Shown piece after piece: positions 34,958 through 44,151 of a stretch of 64,000 nt of DNA. Location: NCBI GenBank assembly GCA_910584045.1, contig CAJTYO010000008.1, positions 16,358 to 80,357 on the forward strand. Reading direction: 5' to 3'. Numbering within the stretch: position 1 is the first letter of the stretch; every line of letters starts with the position of its first letter. Source of the DNA: an uncultured Oscillospiraceae bacterium (GTDB lineage Bacteria; Bacillota; Clostridia; Oscillospirales; Oscillospiraceae). The notes beneath the pieces were generated by a model. It saw only the letters and a list, made by a program, of their open reading frames with translations, made no database searches and was not told the origin of the DNA. The position numbers and the translations under genes are program-made.

Positions 34958-36199
34958 ATGAAAAGGTTCACCTCGCTGCTGTTAGCCCTGCTGCTCTGTC
35001 TGAGCCTGGCCTCCCCTGCCCTCGCCGCCGAGTTCAATGACGTAAAGGCGGGCGACTACTGCTATATTCCCGTGCTGTGGGCGGTGGAGAATGGCATCAC
35101 CAGCGGCACTTCAAAAACCAAATTCTCTCCCAACGACACATGCACCGTTGGAGAAATCCTCACCTTCCTGTGGCGGGCCGAGGGCAAGCCGGAGCCCGAG
35201 AGAGAAAATCCCTTCACCGATGTGACAGACAAGGACTTTTTCGCCTCCGCCGCCCGTTGGGCCCACGAGAAGGGCCTGGTCTCCGGCGATATGTTCCAGG
35301 CGGACACGCCCTGCAGCCGCAGCATGGCGGTGACCTATATGTGGAAGGCCGCGGGCAGTCCGGAGACGGGCAGCGCTGACTTTACCGACGTGGCCGCCGA
35401 CGCGGCATACGCCCCCGCCGTCTCATGGGCCGTAGAGAAAAAGATCACCAGCGGCACCTCCGACAGGGACAAGACCTTCTCCCCCGACAAGCTTTGCACC
35501 CGGGGAGAGATCGTCACCTTCCTATACCGCTACAGTGGCTCCCCGAAAGTGAATGTCCCGGAACAGCCGAAGGAGGATACTAAGACCTACGCGGCTTTTC
35601 CCTCCGTGCCCGACTTCAGCGCATTTATGGGCCTGGAGCCTGTAGAAAGCCGCGCTGAAAGCGGCAGTCTGGCCTTCTACTATGACCTTGAAGAAATTAA
35701 CGTCAAGGAGAAGAGTGTGAAGGCGTATAAGGAACTGCTGGAGCGCAAGGGCATCGCCTATATCGGCTCCCAGGAAACCAAATACGGCCCCGTGCTCATC
35801 TTCGGCGACAATGACGTCGCTGTGATGTTTATCCTGGTCGGCGACAAGTTCGGTATTATAATTACTACCATCGAAGATATCCTGACCAGTACCAACTCCG
35901 ACACAACATACTACAAGGAGTGCCCCGAGGTGCCCGACTTCGGTGCGATGACAGGTCTGCCGCTGCAGGAGGCCTCCGAACGAGAAGACGGCTGGTACTA
36001 CGCCTATAACTTCGACGACAGCGTTACGGAAGAAACCCTCAAAGCATATGGCCGGGCACTGATTGCGGCGGGCTTCGAATATGTGGGCAGCGGCTCCAAT
36101 CAGTTGTCCATCTTCCTGGAATTTAGAAAAGGCTCCACAACGGTCCTGTTCGGGGAATTCGGCGCCGCCACCATTGCTGTAGCCGTGTACAGCGAGTAA
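34958..36199 (+). CDS. Secreted protein with three SLH domains and a duplicated C-terminal module
   Basis: The 413-residue product has a signal peptide (KRFTSLLLALLLCLSLASPALA). Three S-layer homology domains follow over about residues 25-190 (FNDVKAGDYCYIPVLWAVENG; FTDVTDKDFFASAARWAHEKG; FTDVAADAAYAPAVSWAVEKK), which anchor proteins to cell-wall polymers. After a short linker come two related modules of about 95 residues, at about 211-305 and 318-413, each starting (E/S)VPDF(S/G)A followed by a strand-rich part. The function of the modules is unknown to me. Confidence 0.88.
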   Translation: MKRFTSLLLALLLCLSLASPALAAEFNDVKAGDYCYIPVLWAVENGITSGTSKTKFSPNDTCTVGEILTFLWRAEGKPEPERENPFTDVTDKDFFASAARWAHEKGLVSGDMFQADTPCSRSMAVTYMWKAAGSPETGSADFTDVAADAAYAPAVSWAVEKKITSGTSDRDKTFSPDKLCTRGEIVTFLYRYSGSPKVNVPEQPKEDTKTYAAFPSVPDFSAFMGLEPVESRAESGSLAFYYDLEEINVKEKSVKAYKELLERKGIAYIGSQETKYGPVLIFGDNDVAVMFILVGDKFGIIITTIEDILTSTNSDTTYYKECPEVPDFGAMTGLPLQEASEREDGWYYAYNFDDSVTEETLKAYGRALIAAGFEYVGSGSNQLSIFLEFRKGSTTVLFGEFGAATIAVAVYSE

Positions 36200-36227
36200 C
36201 TAGAACACTCCCCCTCATGTTAAAAAT

Positions 36228-36262
36228 GAGCGCGCACCATCCGCATAGGGTGGTGCGCGCTC
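36228..36262. terminator. Strong hairpin after the SLH gene
   Basis: GAGCGCGCACCAT (36228-36240) pairs with GTGGTGCGCGCTC (36250-36262). There is no good T-run, so termination is probable but not certain. Confidence 0.6.
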
Positions 36263-36391
36263 GCATACTCCCCTCCCCTCTCCGGCGCTGCCGTCCGCAG
36301 TCTTTTTGTCCGGCGCGGTTGCTATTTCCTCCGGGGCGTGTTAAAATGGCGGGGAACTCATATTATAGGAGCGCCATACCTCCACCCGTGG

Positions 36392-36410
36392 CCCGCCTAT
36401 GGCGGCTTAG
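36392..36410. repeat. Second copy of the CCGCCTATGGCGG palindromic element
   Basis: These 19 bases are the exact reverse complement of 10745-10763. The wider hairpin arms seen at 10743 are not conserved here. Confidence 0.5.
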
Positions 36411-36475
36411 ACATCACACCAGCCGTGTGTTGGACAAAACCGATCCGGCGCAATCATAAAGAAGGAGAAACCACT

Positions 36476-37963
36476 ATGTCAAAAGCAATTATCAACGCCA
36501 ACCGCTCCAAAGGCATTATCAACAAAAATATCTATGGACAGTTTTCAGAACATCTGGGCCGCTGCATCTATAACGGCATCTACGTGGATGAAAACGCCGG
36601 AATTCCCCATGAAAACGGGATGCGCACGGATGTGGTCCGCGCCCTAAAGGACCTGCGCATTCCGGTGCTGCGGTGGCCCGGCGGCTGCTTTGCGGACACC
36701 TACCACTGGCAGGACGGCATTGGCCCCCGTGAGGGCCGGAAGAAGATCGTCAATACCTTCTGGGGCGGCGTGACCGAGGATAACTCCTTCGGCACCCACG
36801 AATTTCTGGAACTCTGCCGCCAGCTGGGGTGTGAGCCATATATCTCCGGCAACGTGGGCAGCGGCACAGTGCAGGAATTTTCTGACTGGGTGGAATACTG
36901 CAACATGGGCGGACAGTCCCCCATGGCGGACCTGCGCCGCGCCAACGGCCGGGAGGAGCCCTGGCATGTGAAATACTGGGGCATCGGCAACGAGACCTGG
37001 GGCTGCGGCGGCAACATGCGCCCTGCATTTTACGCCGACCTGTGCCGCCAGTACGCCACCTATCTACGCGCTTATGACGGTGCGCACCCACTCTGCCGCA
37101 TCGCCTCCGGGGCCAACGCGGATGACTACCTCTGGACCAAGGAACTGATGGAGATCGCCGGCGGGTTCGTGGACGCGGTGAGCTTCCACTACTATACTGT
37201 CCCCGACTCGTGGGAGCACAAGGGCAGCGCCCTGAACTTCAGCCGAGAGGCGTATTTTGCCGCCCTCCGCCGCGCCCTGCGCATGGACGAGCTGGTGGAG
37301 AACCACTCCCGCATTATCCGCCAGTATCAGGGGGAGCGCAAGGTAGGTCTGGTGGTAGACGAGTGGGGCACCTGGTTCGACGTGGAGCCCGGCACCAACC
37401 CCGGCTTCCTCTACCAGCAGAATACTATGCGGGATGCGCTGGTGGCCGCTGTGAGCCTGAATATTTTCAACAACCACTGCGACACCGTGGTGATGGCTAA
37501 TATCGCCCAGCTTGTGAACGTGCTGCAGGCCATGATCCTGACCGAGGGGGGGAAAATGCTGCTGACCCCCACCTATCACGTATTCGAGATGTATAAAAAT
37601 CACCAGGACGCCCGACAGCTGGAGAGTTATGTAGAAACCTCCCTGACTGGCGTGACCGGGGAAAATCGGGTCCCCAACCTCCACATCTCCGCCAGCCAGA
37701 GCAGCGACGGCACCGTGCTGATCACCGCCGCCAATCTGGACGACGAGCAGGGCGCGGCGTTGGACTGCGCTCTGGCCGGATTGGGCAGAATTGGCAGCAT
37801 CACAGGCCGGCTGCTGTCCGGACCGGCCGGCGCCCACAATACCTTCGATAAGCCAGAGGCCGTCAGACCCGCCGCACTGGAGCATATTCAGACCACTGCG
37901 GACGGCTTCAAGGCCGCCCTTCCCCCCTGTTGTGTGGCTGCCTTCGAGGTCAGGCCTGCATGA
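36476..37963 (+). CDS. GH51 alpha-L-arabinofuranosidase
   Basis: The 495-residue intracellular glycosidase releases arabinose from arabino-oligosaccharides. It has the family start NKNIYGQFSEHLGRCIYNGI, RWPGGCFADTYHW, the acid/base Glu173 in GIGNETWGCGG, and the nucleophile Glu296 in VVDEWGTWF, followed by the C-terminal beta-sandwich. There is no signal peptide, so it acts on imported sugars. GAAGGAGA precedes ATG 36476; an upstream frame from 36338 is unrelated. Confidence 0.95.
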   Translation: MSKAIINANRSKGIINKNIYGQFSEHLGRCIYNGIYVDENAGIPHENGMRTDVVRALKDLRIPVLRWPGGCFADTYHWQDGIGPREGRKKIVNTFWGGVTEDNSFGTHEFLELCRQLGCEPYISGNVGSGTVQEFSDWVEYCNMGGQSPMADLRRANGREEPWHVKYWGIGNETWGCGGNMRPAFYADLCRQYATYLRAYDGAHPLCRIASGANADDYLWTKELMEIAGGFVDAVSFHYYTVPDSWEHKGSALNFSREAYFAALRRALRMDELVENHSRIIRQYQGERKVGLVVDEWGTWFDVEPGTNPGFLYQQNTMRDALVAAVSLNIFNNHCDTVVMANIAQLVNVLQAMILTEGGKMLLTPTYHVFEMYKNHQDARQLESYVETSLTGVTGENRVPNLHISASQSSDGTVLITAANLDDEQGAALDCALAGLGRIGSITGRLLSGPAGAHNTFDKPEAVRPAALEHIQTTADGFKAALPPCCVAAFEVRPA

Positions 37964-38220
37964 ACGGCCCCAACCGCTGCCGCCGGTGCCTGCTGCGGGA
38001 AATGGCCGGTGAAAACAGCTATTATGAAAGCGTGAAATTCTACCGGGAGACTCTGCCCACGAAAAAACGCACCCCGGACGATATTTACGAGATCCGCCTC
38101 CAGACCTGCAAGGCCTGCGCCAGCCTGGAGAGCGGCACCTGTATGCAGTGCGGGTGCTATGTGGAAATGCGTGCAGCCCGTCTGGATATGCACTGCCCAT
38201 GCAAGGAAGCAAAGTGGTAA
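37960..38220 (+). CDS. Small cysteine-rich protein (DUF6171-like)
   Basis: The 86-residue product has four Cys pairs (CRRCL; CKACASLESGTCMQCGCY; CPC) that look like a metal-binding cluster, with a central YESVKFYRETLP helix. The ATG overlaps the GH51 stop as ATGA. The function is unknown, and position gives no clear hint of one. Confidence 0.75.
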   Translation: MNGPNRCRRCLLREMAGENSYYESVKFYRETLPTKKRTPDDIYEIRLQTCKACASLESGTCMQCGCYVEMRAARLDMHCPCKEAKW

Positions 38221-38305
38221 AAGGCAAGCCGGAGGTACTGCGTGGCCCGTTTCCTGGCGGAAAATTGTCAATGTGCTCAACGCAGACTAAAGCGAAAATA
38301 TAGAC

Positions 38306-38335
38306 TTGATTTTCGTCTGATGTTCGTGTTAGAAT
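38306..38335 (+). promoter_or_regulatory. Probable promoter of the receiver/kinase operon
   Basis: TTGATT (38306-38311), an 18-base spacer, TAGAAT (38330-38335), about 50 bases before the first gene. Confidence 0.6.
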
Positions 38336-38386
38336 AATCCCCGTGGGGTTGAAAAACACCCAGCAATAATGCAGGGAGGCATAGTA

Positions 38387-38755
38387 ATGAATACAACAAA
38401 AAAACACATCTTGGTGGTAGATGATGATAATCTGAATTTGACGAGAACAAAGATGATTCTCGGCGAAGACTATCTGGTTCTTTTGGCGGAGTCGGGTATG
38501 GAAGCACTGGATAAGCTCAAAAGCGAAACGGTTGATATGGTGCTTCTGGACATCGATATGCCAAAGATGAATGGCATCCAAACCTTTGAACTTATGAAGG
38601 ATTTCGCCGCCGATATACCGGTCATTTTCCTGACGGCCTCTGGTTCGGAAGAAGACGTCGTCAGCGCAATCAAGCTGGGAGCGGTGAATTATCTCAAAAA
38701 GCCCTTCCGTCCGCAGGAGCTGCGCAGGCGAATCGCACAGGAGTTTGAAAAGTAA
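38387..38755 (+). CDS. Stand-alone response regulator receiver protein
   Basis: The 122-residue product is a single receiver domain without output: the acidic pair in ILVVDDDNLNLTR, the phosphoacceptor Asp in MVLLDIDMPKMNG, the Thr in VIFLTASGSEED and the Lys in YLKKPFRPQEL. GGGAGG lies 7 bases before ATG 38387. Its stop and the next ATG share one base (TAATG), so it is coupled to the two hybrid kinases and probably takes part in their phosphorelay. Confidence 0.92.
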   Translation: MNTTKKHILVVDDDNLNLTRTKMILGEDYLVLLAESGMEALDKLKSETVDMVLLDIDMPKMNGIQTFELMKDFAADIPVIFLTASGSEEDVVSAIKLGAVNYLKKPFRPQELRRRIAQEFEK

Positions 38756-41316
38756 TGAGGGCGGAAGAACAGACAAGCAGGCACCTGCTTCTGGCCTCTG
38801 TCACAACGGCGTTCAGCGGAATAATCATCCTGATCACCCTGGTTATGTCGTGGGAATTCTGGATGGTTCCGCTGATGATAACAGGTTGTTTCTGCGTATG
38901 GTTCCTGCATATTGCAAGGCTCGGCTCGGATGTATTTTTTGAATATTTGAGCGCCGGAGTGATGCTGATTGAATTCTTTTTCTTCGGCGTACATGAAACC
39001 AGCCTTTTCGATATACCCGCAATGGCCTGTATCCTGATCCTTGCGCTGTTCATGTTGAATAAAAAACGCATTTTGTATATGATCGATGCGTTATATGTGC
39101 TGGAGCTAGCGTACCACGGGCTGATCCTCAACACCATTTCCTATCGAATGGAGCCCCGGGAGGTATTCCGCCTGGGGCTCAGCGTCGTTGTGACCATTGG
39201 CGCTACGGCGCTTGCCGTATACTGGATCAACCGGCGAAATGCACAGCGCAAGTGGTATGAGGGCGTTTTTGCGGAGCTGGAGACAGCGGGAAAGCAGAAT
39301 GCCGTTTTTCTGTCAAACGTATCTCATGAACTCCGCACACCCATCAATATGGTCATCGGTATCAGCGAGGTGGCTCTCGGCAAGGAGCTCTCCCCTGAAA
39401 TCCGGGCGGATATGAGCTCCATAAAGCTTGCGGGAAAACGTCTGTCCAATCAGATTAATAACATGCTGGACTATACGGAGATCGTAGAGGGGACGCTCAC
39501 ACCTGCTAAAGAAAACTATATGATTACCTCGGTACTCAACGATGTAATCACGATGACCGCCCTGCAAACCAACCGCCAGCACTTGGAGCTGGTGTTTGAT
39601 ATCGATCCAAAGACCCCGGCAGTCCTTATCGGAGACGCGGAGAAAATTTCCCACGTGCTCAAGATTTTGGTAGAAAACTCCATCAAATTCACGGAAGAGG
39701 GCGGCATCAACGTCCGGATCGGATTCCGCCAGGAGCGGTATGGCATCAATTTGATTATCGATATACGCGATACCGGCATTGGCATGACGGACTCCCAACT
39801 GACGCAGATGTACGACGTCTTCTATCAGGCAGATTCCGGCAGCAGCCGCTTTGCGGGCGGGCTGGGACTGGGGCTCCCCATTGCGCAGGGCCTTTTAACC
39901 GCGATGGGCGGCTTCATCCATTTTGATGTCAAGGGACAGCGGGGCCTTCATGCCCATATCGTAATCCCTCAGGGCGTCACGGACGACCGCCCATGCATTG
40001 TGCTCAACCACGCAGATCAGCTCTGCATCGCATGCTACTTCCGGCCGGAAAAGTACAGCTGTGACGAGGTCCGGGGTTATTACGACGGGCTGATCCTAAA
40101 TCTGGTGGAGGGCCTTGGCATCCAGGGATACCAGGTACATAATTTCGACGGACTGCTTAAGGTACAGCGCAGCCATGCACTGACCCATGTGTTCATCGCC
40201 CAGGCGGAATATGAAGAAAACCGGGAGTATTATGAGGAGCTGGCCGGTAAACTTCGGGTTGTTGTGATCGCAGAAAGAGAATTTATCCTCAGCAGCACAA
40301 GCAGGCTGTTTATAATACATAAACCCTTTTCCGCTCTTTCCGTTGCCAATCTGCTCAACGGCGAGCTTGGCGAACGCGAGTTCGCGGAAGATCAGGCCGC
40401 CGGCCGGAAGCCCTTTACCTGTGTGGGGGTCCGTGCGCTGGCTGTGGATGACGAGGAGATGAATCTTGTGGTCGCCAAGGGCGTCCTTGGCAGCTATGGG
40501 ATCGAGGTGGAAACCTGTTTAAGCGGGAGAGAGGCTGTGGCGCGATGCGACAGCTCCCCCTATGACATTATTTTTTTGGACCATATGATGCCAGGCTTCG
40601 ACGGTGTGGAGACGCTGAAAAAAATACGGGAGCTCCAAAACGGAATCTATCAGGATCTTCCGATCATCGCGCTGACCGCAAATACGGTCAGCGGCGCAAG
40701 AGAGATGTTCCGCAGCGAGGGGTTTACCGAATTCGTCCCAAAGCCTATTGAGCGCACTGTCTTGGAGCGGGTTCTGCGCAAGGTTCTGCCCAAAAGCTGT
40801 ATTAACTATAGCGTAAAATCCACAGACGTAGAGGCTTCCGAGGAAGATGCCAAACCTTCTCCGGCGGCGGAGGTAGACGAGTCAGATAGAACGGCAGACC
40901 TGGCAGAGTGCGCGAACGCTCCGGAGGCAGCTGACTTACCGGATGCCGCAGCCGGTGAAACCTCGATCCTCCACGGCCGGCTGGTTCAGGCCGGCGTCAA
41001 TGTGGAACTCGGACTGGACTATTGCGGAGGCGAAGAGGACTTTTTCCGGGAAATGCTGCGGATGTTCGCAGCTCAAAGCGAGGACAAGCGGGCAGAACTC
41101 GCCGCACTGTATGAAAGCGCCAACTGGGCGGACTACGCCGTCAAAGTCCACGCACTGAAAAGCACCTCGCTGACCATTGGAGCCGAATCACTTTCCGCGC
41201 AGGCAAAGGAGCTTGAGCTGGCCGGGAAACGGGATGATGCGGACTTTATCCGGGCACATCACTCCGCACTGCTGCGCGCATATGAAAACCTGTGTGCACA
41301 ACTTGCCGGAATATAG
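38755..41316 (+). CDS. Hybrid sensor histidine kinase with pseudo-receiver, receiver and Hpt domains
   Basis: The 853-residue product has about five membrane segments (residues 15-160), then HisKA with SNVSHELRTPINMVIG (phospho-His191), and HATPase_c with FAGGLGLGLPIAQGLL. At about 425-555 a region folds like a receiver but has no acceptor Asp (THVFIAQAEYEE at that place). A true receiver follows with Asp609 in IIFLDHMMPGFDG, then a linker rich in Ala, Glu and Asp, and an Hpt domain with His799 in VHALKSTSLTIGA. It can run His-Asp-His transfer within one chain. No large sensory domain is visible, so the signal is probably sensed in or at the membrane. Confidence 0.92.
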   Translation: MRAEEQTSRHLLLASVTTAFSGIIILITLVMSWEFWMVPLMITGCFCVWFLHIARLGSDVFFEYLSAGVMLIEFFFFGVHETSLFDIPAMACILILALFMLNKKRILYMIDALYVLELAYHGLILNTISYRMEPREVFRLGLSVVVTIGATALAVYWINRRNAQRKWYEGVFAELETAGKQNAVFLSNVSHELRTPINMVIGISEVALGKELSPEIRADMSSIKLAGKRLSNQINNMLDYTEIVEGTLTPAKENYMITSVLNDVITMTALQTNRQHLELVFDIDPKTPAVLIGDAEKISHVLKILVENSIKFTEEGGINVRIGFRQERYGINLIIDIRDTGIGMTDSQLTQMYDVFYQADSGSSRFAGGLGLGLPIAQGLLTAMGGFIHFDVKGQRGLHAHIVIPQGVTDDRPCIVLNHADQLCIACYFRPEKYSCDEVRGYYDGLILNLVEGLGIQGYQVHNFDGLLKVQRSHALTHVFIAQAEYEENREYYEELAGKLRVVVIAEREFILSSTSRLFIIHKPFSALSVANLLNGELGEREFAEDQAAGRKPFTCVGVRALAVDDEEMNLVVAKGVLGSYGIEVETCLSGREAVARCDSSPYDIIFLDHMMPGFDGVETLKKIRELQNGIYQDLPIIALTANTVSGAREMFRSEGFTEFVPKPIERTVLERVLRKVLPKSCINYSVKSTDVEASEEDAKPSPAAEVDESDRTADLAECANAPEAADLPDAAAGETSILHGRLVQAGVNVELGLDYCGGEEDFFREMLRMFAAQSEDKRAELAALYESANWADYAVKVHALKSTSLTIGAESLSAQAKELELAGKRDDADFIRAHHSALLRAYENLCAQLAGI

Positions 41317-41365
41317 CGTCTTCCGGCATCTTTTCAAAAATGAATTCTGAGGAGTGGAAGCCTGC

Positions 41366-44065
41366 GTGATTAAAAAATGGTTTGAGATCATCACGGATCA
41401 CCGAATCAGCCTGTATGAGCGTATGTTCCGCATCGTGACAGGCATCTGCATGATCGCACTGATATTTACTCTGCCCATGGGCCGGAGTATTTTAAATGCC
41501 GTACTGCTGATCATAAGCCTTATCGCAATGGCGGTGATCGTGCGATTCAGTATTCGCAAGAGGCGCATCCAAATGGGTGCAACAGCCATCGCGGTACTGT
41601 TGCTGTCGCTGTTTCCCATTACCTTTTTTTCCGCAGGCGGATTTTACAGCGGCGTACCGGAGTGGTTCGTCCTCTGCTTCATCTATGTCTGCATCACACT
41701 GCAGGGAAAGCGCAGGACCGTGTTTTTCGGACTGTGCACAGCGGAGACACTGCTTTGCTATGGCATCGCCTTCTATTTTCCAAACCTGGCTGTACTGAAT
41801 CCCCACAACAACTCCTTCTTTGACTCCGCCTTTTCAATGATTATGGTAGGGCTTCTCACCAGTGTGCTGCTCATGTTCCTCAACCGAATGTATGAGGAGG
41901 AAAACGCCCTCTCCCAGCGGCAGAAAAAGGAAATTGAGGAGCTGAACCGGGCGGAAAATCACTTCTTTTCCAGCATGAGCCACGAGATCCGCACACCGAT
42001 CAATACGATCATCGGGCTCAATGAGCTCATCCTGCGGGAGGCCATTTCAGAGGAAGTAGCGGAAAACGCCAGGAATATTCAGGGCGCCAGCAAGCTGTTG
42101 CTGACGCTGATAAACGACACGCTGGACCTGTCCAAGATCAAATCCGGGAAGATGGAGATCGTCAATATCTCGTACGAAACTGGCGCGCTCTTTTCTGAAA
42201 TTGTCAATATGATTTGGATCAAGGCCAAGGAAAAGGGTCTGGAATTCAAGCTGCAAGTGGACCCGTCTATTCCGAGTATGCTCTGTGGAGACGAGGTGCG
42301 CATCAAGCAGATTTTAATTAACCTGTTGAATAACGCGGTGAAATATACCAGCGAGGGCTCCGTCACCCTTTCCGTTCGCTGCGAGCGTCAGGCTGTCAAC
42401 CGGGTACGCGTCTGGTACTCTGTTGAAGATACCGGTCAGGGTGTGAAAAAAGAAAATATTCCCTATATTTTTAACGCATTCCGGCGGGTTGATGAGGAGA
42501 AGAACCGGTATATCGAGGGGACCGGCCTTGGATTAAGCATCGTCCAGCAGCTTGTGGATCTGATGGGCGGCGAAATCAGCGTGAACAGCGTGTACACAAA
42601 GGGATCAAAATTCATTGTCATGCTGGAACAGGACATCATTGACGATAAAGAGCTGGGGACGTTTACGCTTGCCTCCCGCGCGAAGGCTCATGAGGGCGAA
42701 GCGTACCGCCAGAGCTTTGAGGCGCCGGACGCCCACATCCTCGTAGTAGATGACAACGATATGAACCTGATGGTGGTCAGCAAACTGCTGGCGGAGACAA
42801 AGATCCAGATCGATATGGCCTCCAGCGCCGCCGAATGCCTGAAGCTGACACAGAACCACCTCTACGACTGTATTCTTATGGACCACATGATGCCGGAGAT
42901 GGACGGGATCGAGTGTCTCCACGCGCTGCGGGCACAGCCGGGCGGCTTGTGTCAGAACGTCCCTGTTGTCGCCCTTACCGCCAATGCGGGCAGCGACAAC
43001 CAGCTTCTTTACCGCAAGGAGGGCTTCAGCGGCTATCTGGCAAAGCCGGTCAGCGGCGCTCTTCTGGAGGCGGCCGTTCTGAGCATTCTTCCTAAAGAGC
43101 TGGTAAAGATTAACGATGATGTTCAGCAGTCGGACATTGATAAGGACATTTTGATCTTTGAGCAGGTTAAAAGGCGGACTATCCTAATCACAACAGACAG
43201 CGTATGCGACCTTCCGGAATCTCTCAGGAAGGAATTCAGTATTTCCGTGTGTCCCTATTATGTCTGTACGGATGAGGGACGGTTTCTGGATGGTCAGGAG
43301 CTGAAAACTGACGAACTACTGATGCATATCGCCGGAGGACGGAAAGGATATTCACAGCCTCCCGAGGTGGAGGACTACGAGAGATTCTTTGCGGAGAAAC
43401 TGACAGAGGCACAGAATGTTATCCACATATCAATGGCCAGGCACGTCAGCGAAGGCTATCAGAATGCTGTCGAGGCGGCAAAATCCTTTGAAAACGTTAC
43501 CGTGATTGATTCCGGGCATCTATCCAGCAGTATGGGACTGACGGTACTGTGCGCCGCCTATATGGCGGAGCATCACGCCGCAAAGGCGGAAATTGTGGAG
43601 TCTGTGAAACGGATGGAACGCTTCATCTCCTCCGCATTTATCATAAACACCACCCATATGATGTGTCAGGCCGGCAGGATATCGAAACGCATTCAAATTC
43701 TCTGCGACGCACTGCTGCTCCATCCGGTCCTTGTACTGAAAAAGAGCAGGATGGTGGTCGGCAGTATGGAGATGGGTAACTTCTCGCATGTTGCGAAGAA
43801 ATATGTGAGGAAAACCTTTCAGGATACGAGAAATATTGACCGCCGCATCCTGTTTATCACCTATTCCGGCATGGATGAAAAAAAACTCCAGTATATCCAG
43901 AATTTGGTGAAGCAGTACTGTTCGTTTGAACGGGTTTATCTGCAGCAAGCGTCCTCCGCTATCGCGAGCAACTGCGGTCCGGGATCCTTCGGCTTACTTT
44001 TCATGCGGCGGGATGACGCTGCGCTCTCATTCTTCCAGATACAGGATCAGGATGGCGCTGCGTAA
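41366..44065 (+). CDS. Hybrid sensor histidine kinase fused to a C-terminal DegV domain
   Basis: The 899-residue product has five or six membrane segments in the first 185 residues, HisKA with SSMSHEIRTPINTIIG (His206), HATPase_c with EGTGLGLSIVQQLV near 385, and a receiver with Asp506 in CILMDHMMPEMDG. From about residue 605 to the end lies a whole DegV domain: ILITTDSVCDLPESL, the SQPPEVEDYERFF stretch, SMARHVSEGYQNA, VIDSGHLSSSMGL and MMCQAGRIS. DegV/FakB proteins bind a fatty acid. GTG 41366 follows GAGGAG by 11 bases; GTG 41354 is an alternative. It has no Hpt of its own. Confidence 0.9.
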   Translation: MIKKWFEIITDHRISLYERMFRIVTGICMIALIFTLPMGRSILNAVLLIISLIAMAVIVRFSIRKRRIQMGATAIAVLLLSLFPITFFSAGGFYSGVPEWFVLCFIYVCITLQGKRRTVFFGLCTAETLLCYGIAFYFPNLAVLNPHNNSFFDSAFSMIMVGLLTSVLLMFLNRMYEEENALSQRQKKEIEELNRAENHFFSSMSHEIRTPINTIIGLNELILREAISEEVAENARNIQGASKLLLTLINDTLDLSKIKSGKMEIVNISYETGALFSEIVNMIWIKAKEKGLEFKLQVDPSIPSMLCGDEVRIKQILINLLNNAVKYTSEGSVTLSVRCERQAVNRVRVWYSVEDTGQGVKKENIPYIFNAFRRVDEEKNRYIEGTGLGLSIVQQLVDLMGGEISVNSVYTKGSKFIVMLEQDIIDDKELGTFTLASRAKAHEGEAYRQSFEAPDAHILVVDDNDMNLMVVSKLLAETKIQIDMASSAAECLKLTQNHLYDCILMDHMMPEMDGIECLHALRAQPGGLCQNVPVVALTANAGSDNQLLYRKEGFSGYLAKPVSGALLEAAVLSILPKELVKINDDVQQSDIDKDILIFEQVKRRTILITTDSVCDLPESLRKEFSISVCPYYVCTDEGRFLDGQELKTDELLMHIAGGRKGYSQPPEVEDYERFFAEKLTEAQNVIHISMARHVSEGYQNAVEAAKSFENVTVIDSGHLSSSMGLTVLCAAYMAEHHAAKAEIVESVKRMERFISSAFIINTTHMMCQAGRISKRIQILCDALLLHPVLVLKKSRMVVGSMEMGNFSHVAKKYVRKTFQDTRNIDRRILFITYSGMDEKKLQYIQNLVKQYCSFERVYLQQASSAIASNCGPGSFGLLFMRRDDAALSFFQIQDQDGAA

Positions 44066-44089
44066 GATAGTCCCTATCGCCTCAGCGCC

Positions 44090-44118
44090 TTGCCATCAGG
44101 AAAAAAATCTGCTATACT
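44090..44118 (+). promoter_or_regulatory. Sigma-A promoter of the TSCPD gene
   Basis: TTGCCA (44090-44095), a 17-base spacer, TATACT (44113-44118). Confidence 0.78.
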
Positions 44119-44151
44119 AAGAGCAGAAAACTAAAAAAGGAGAATAACAGC

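Noticed and set aside
37064..38776. Open frame of 570 codons on the minus strand
   Set aside because: It lies antisense to the GH51 gene, a DUF6171 gene and the receiver gene, which all have clear motifs. High GC third positions keep the opposite frame open.
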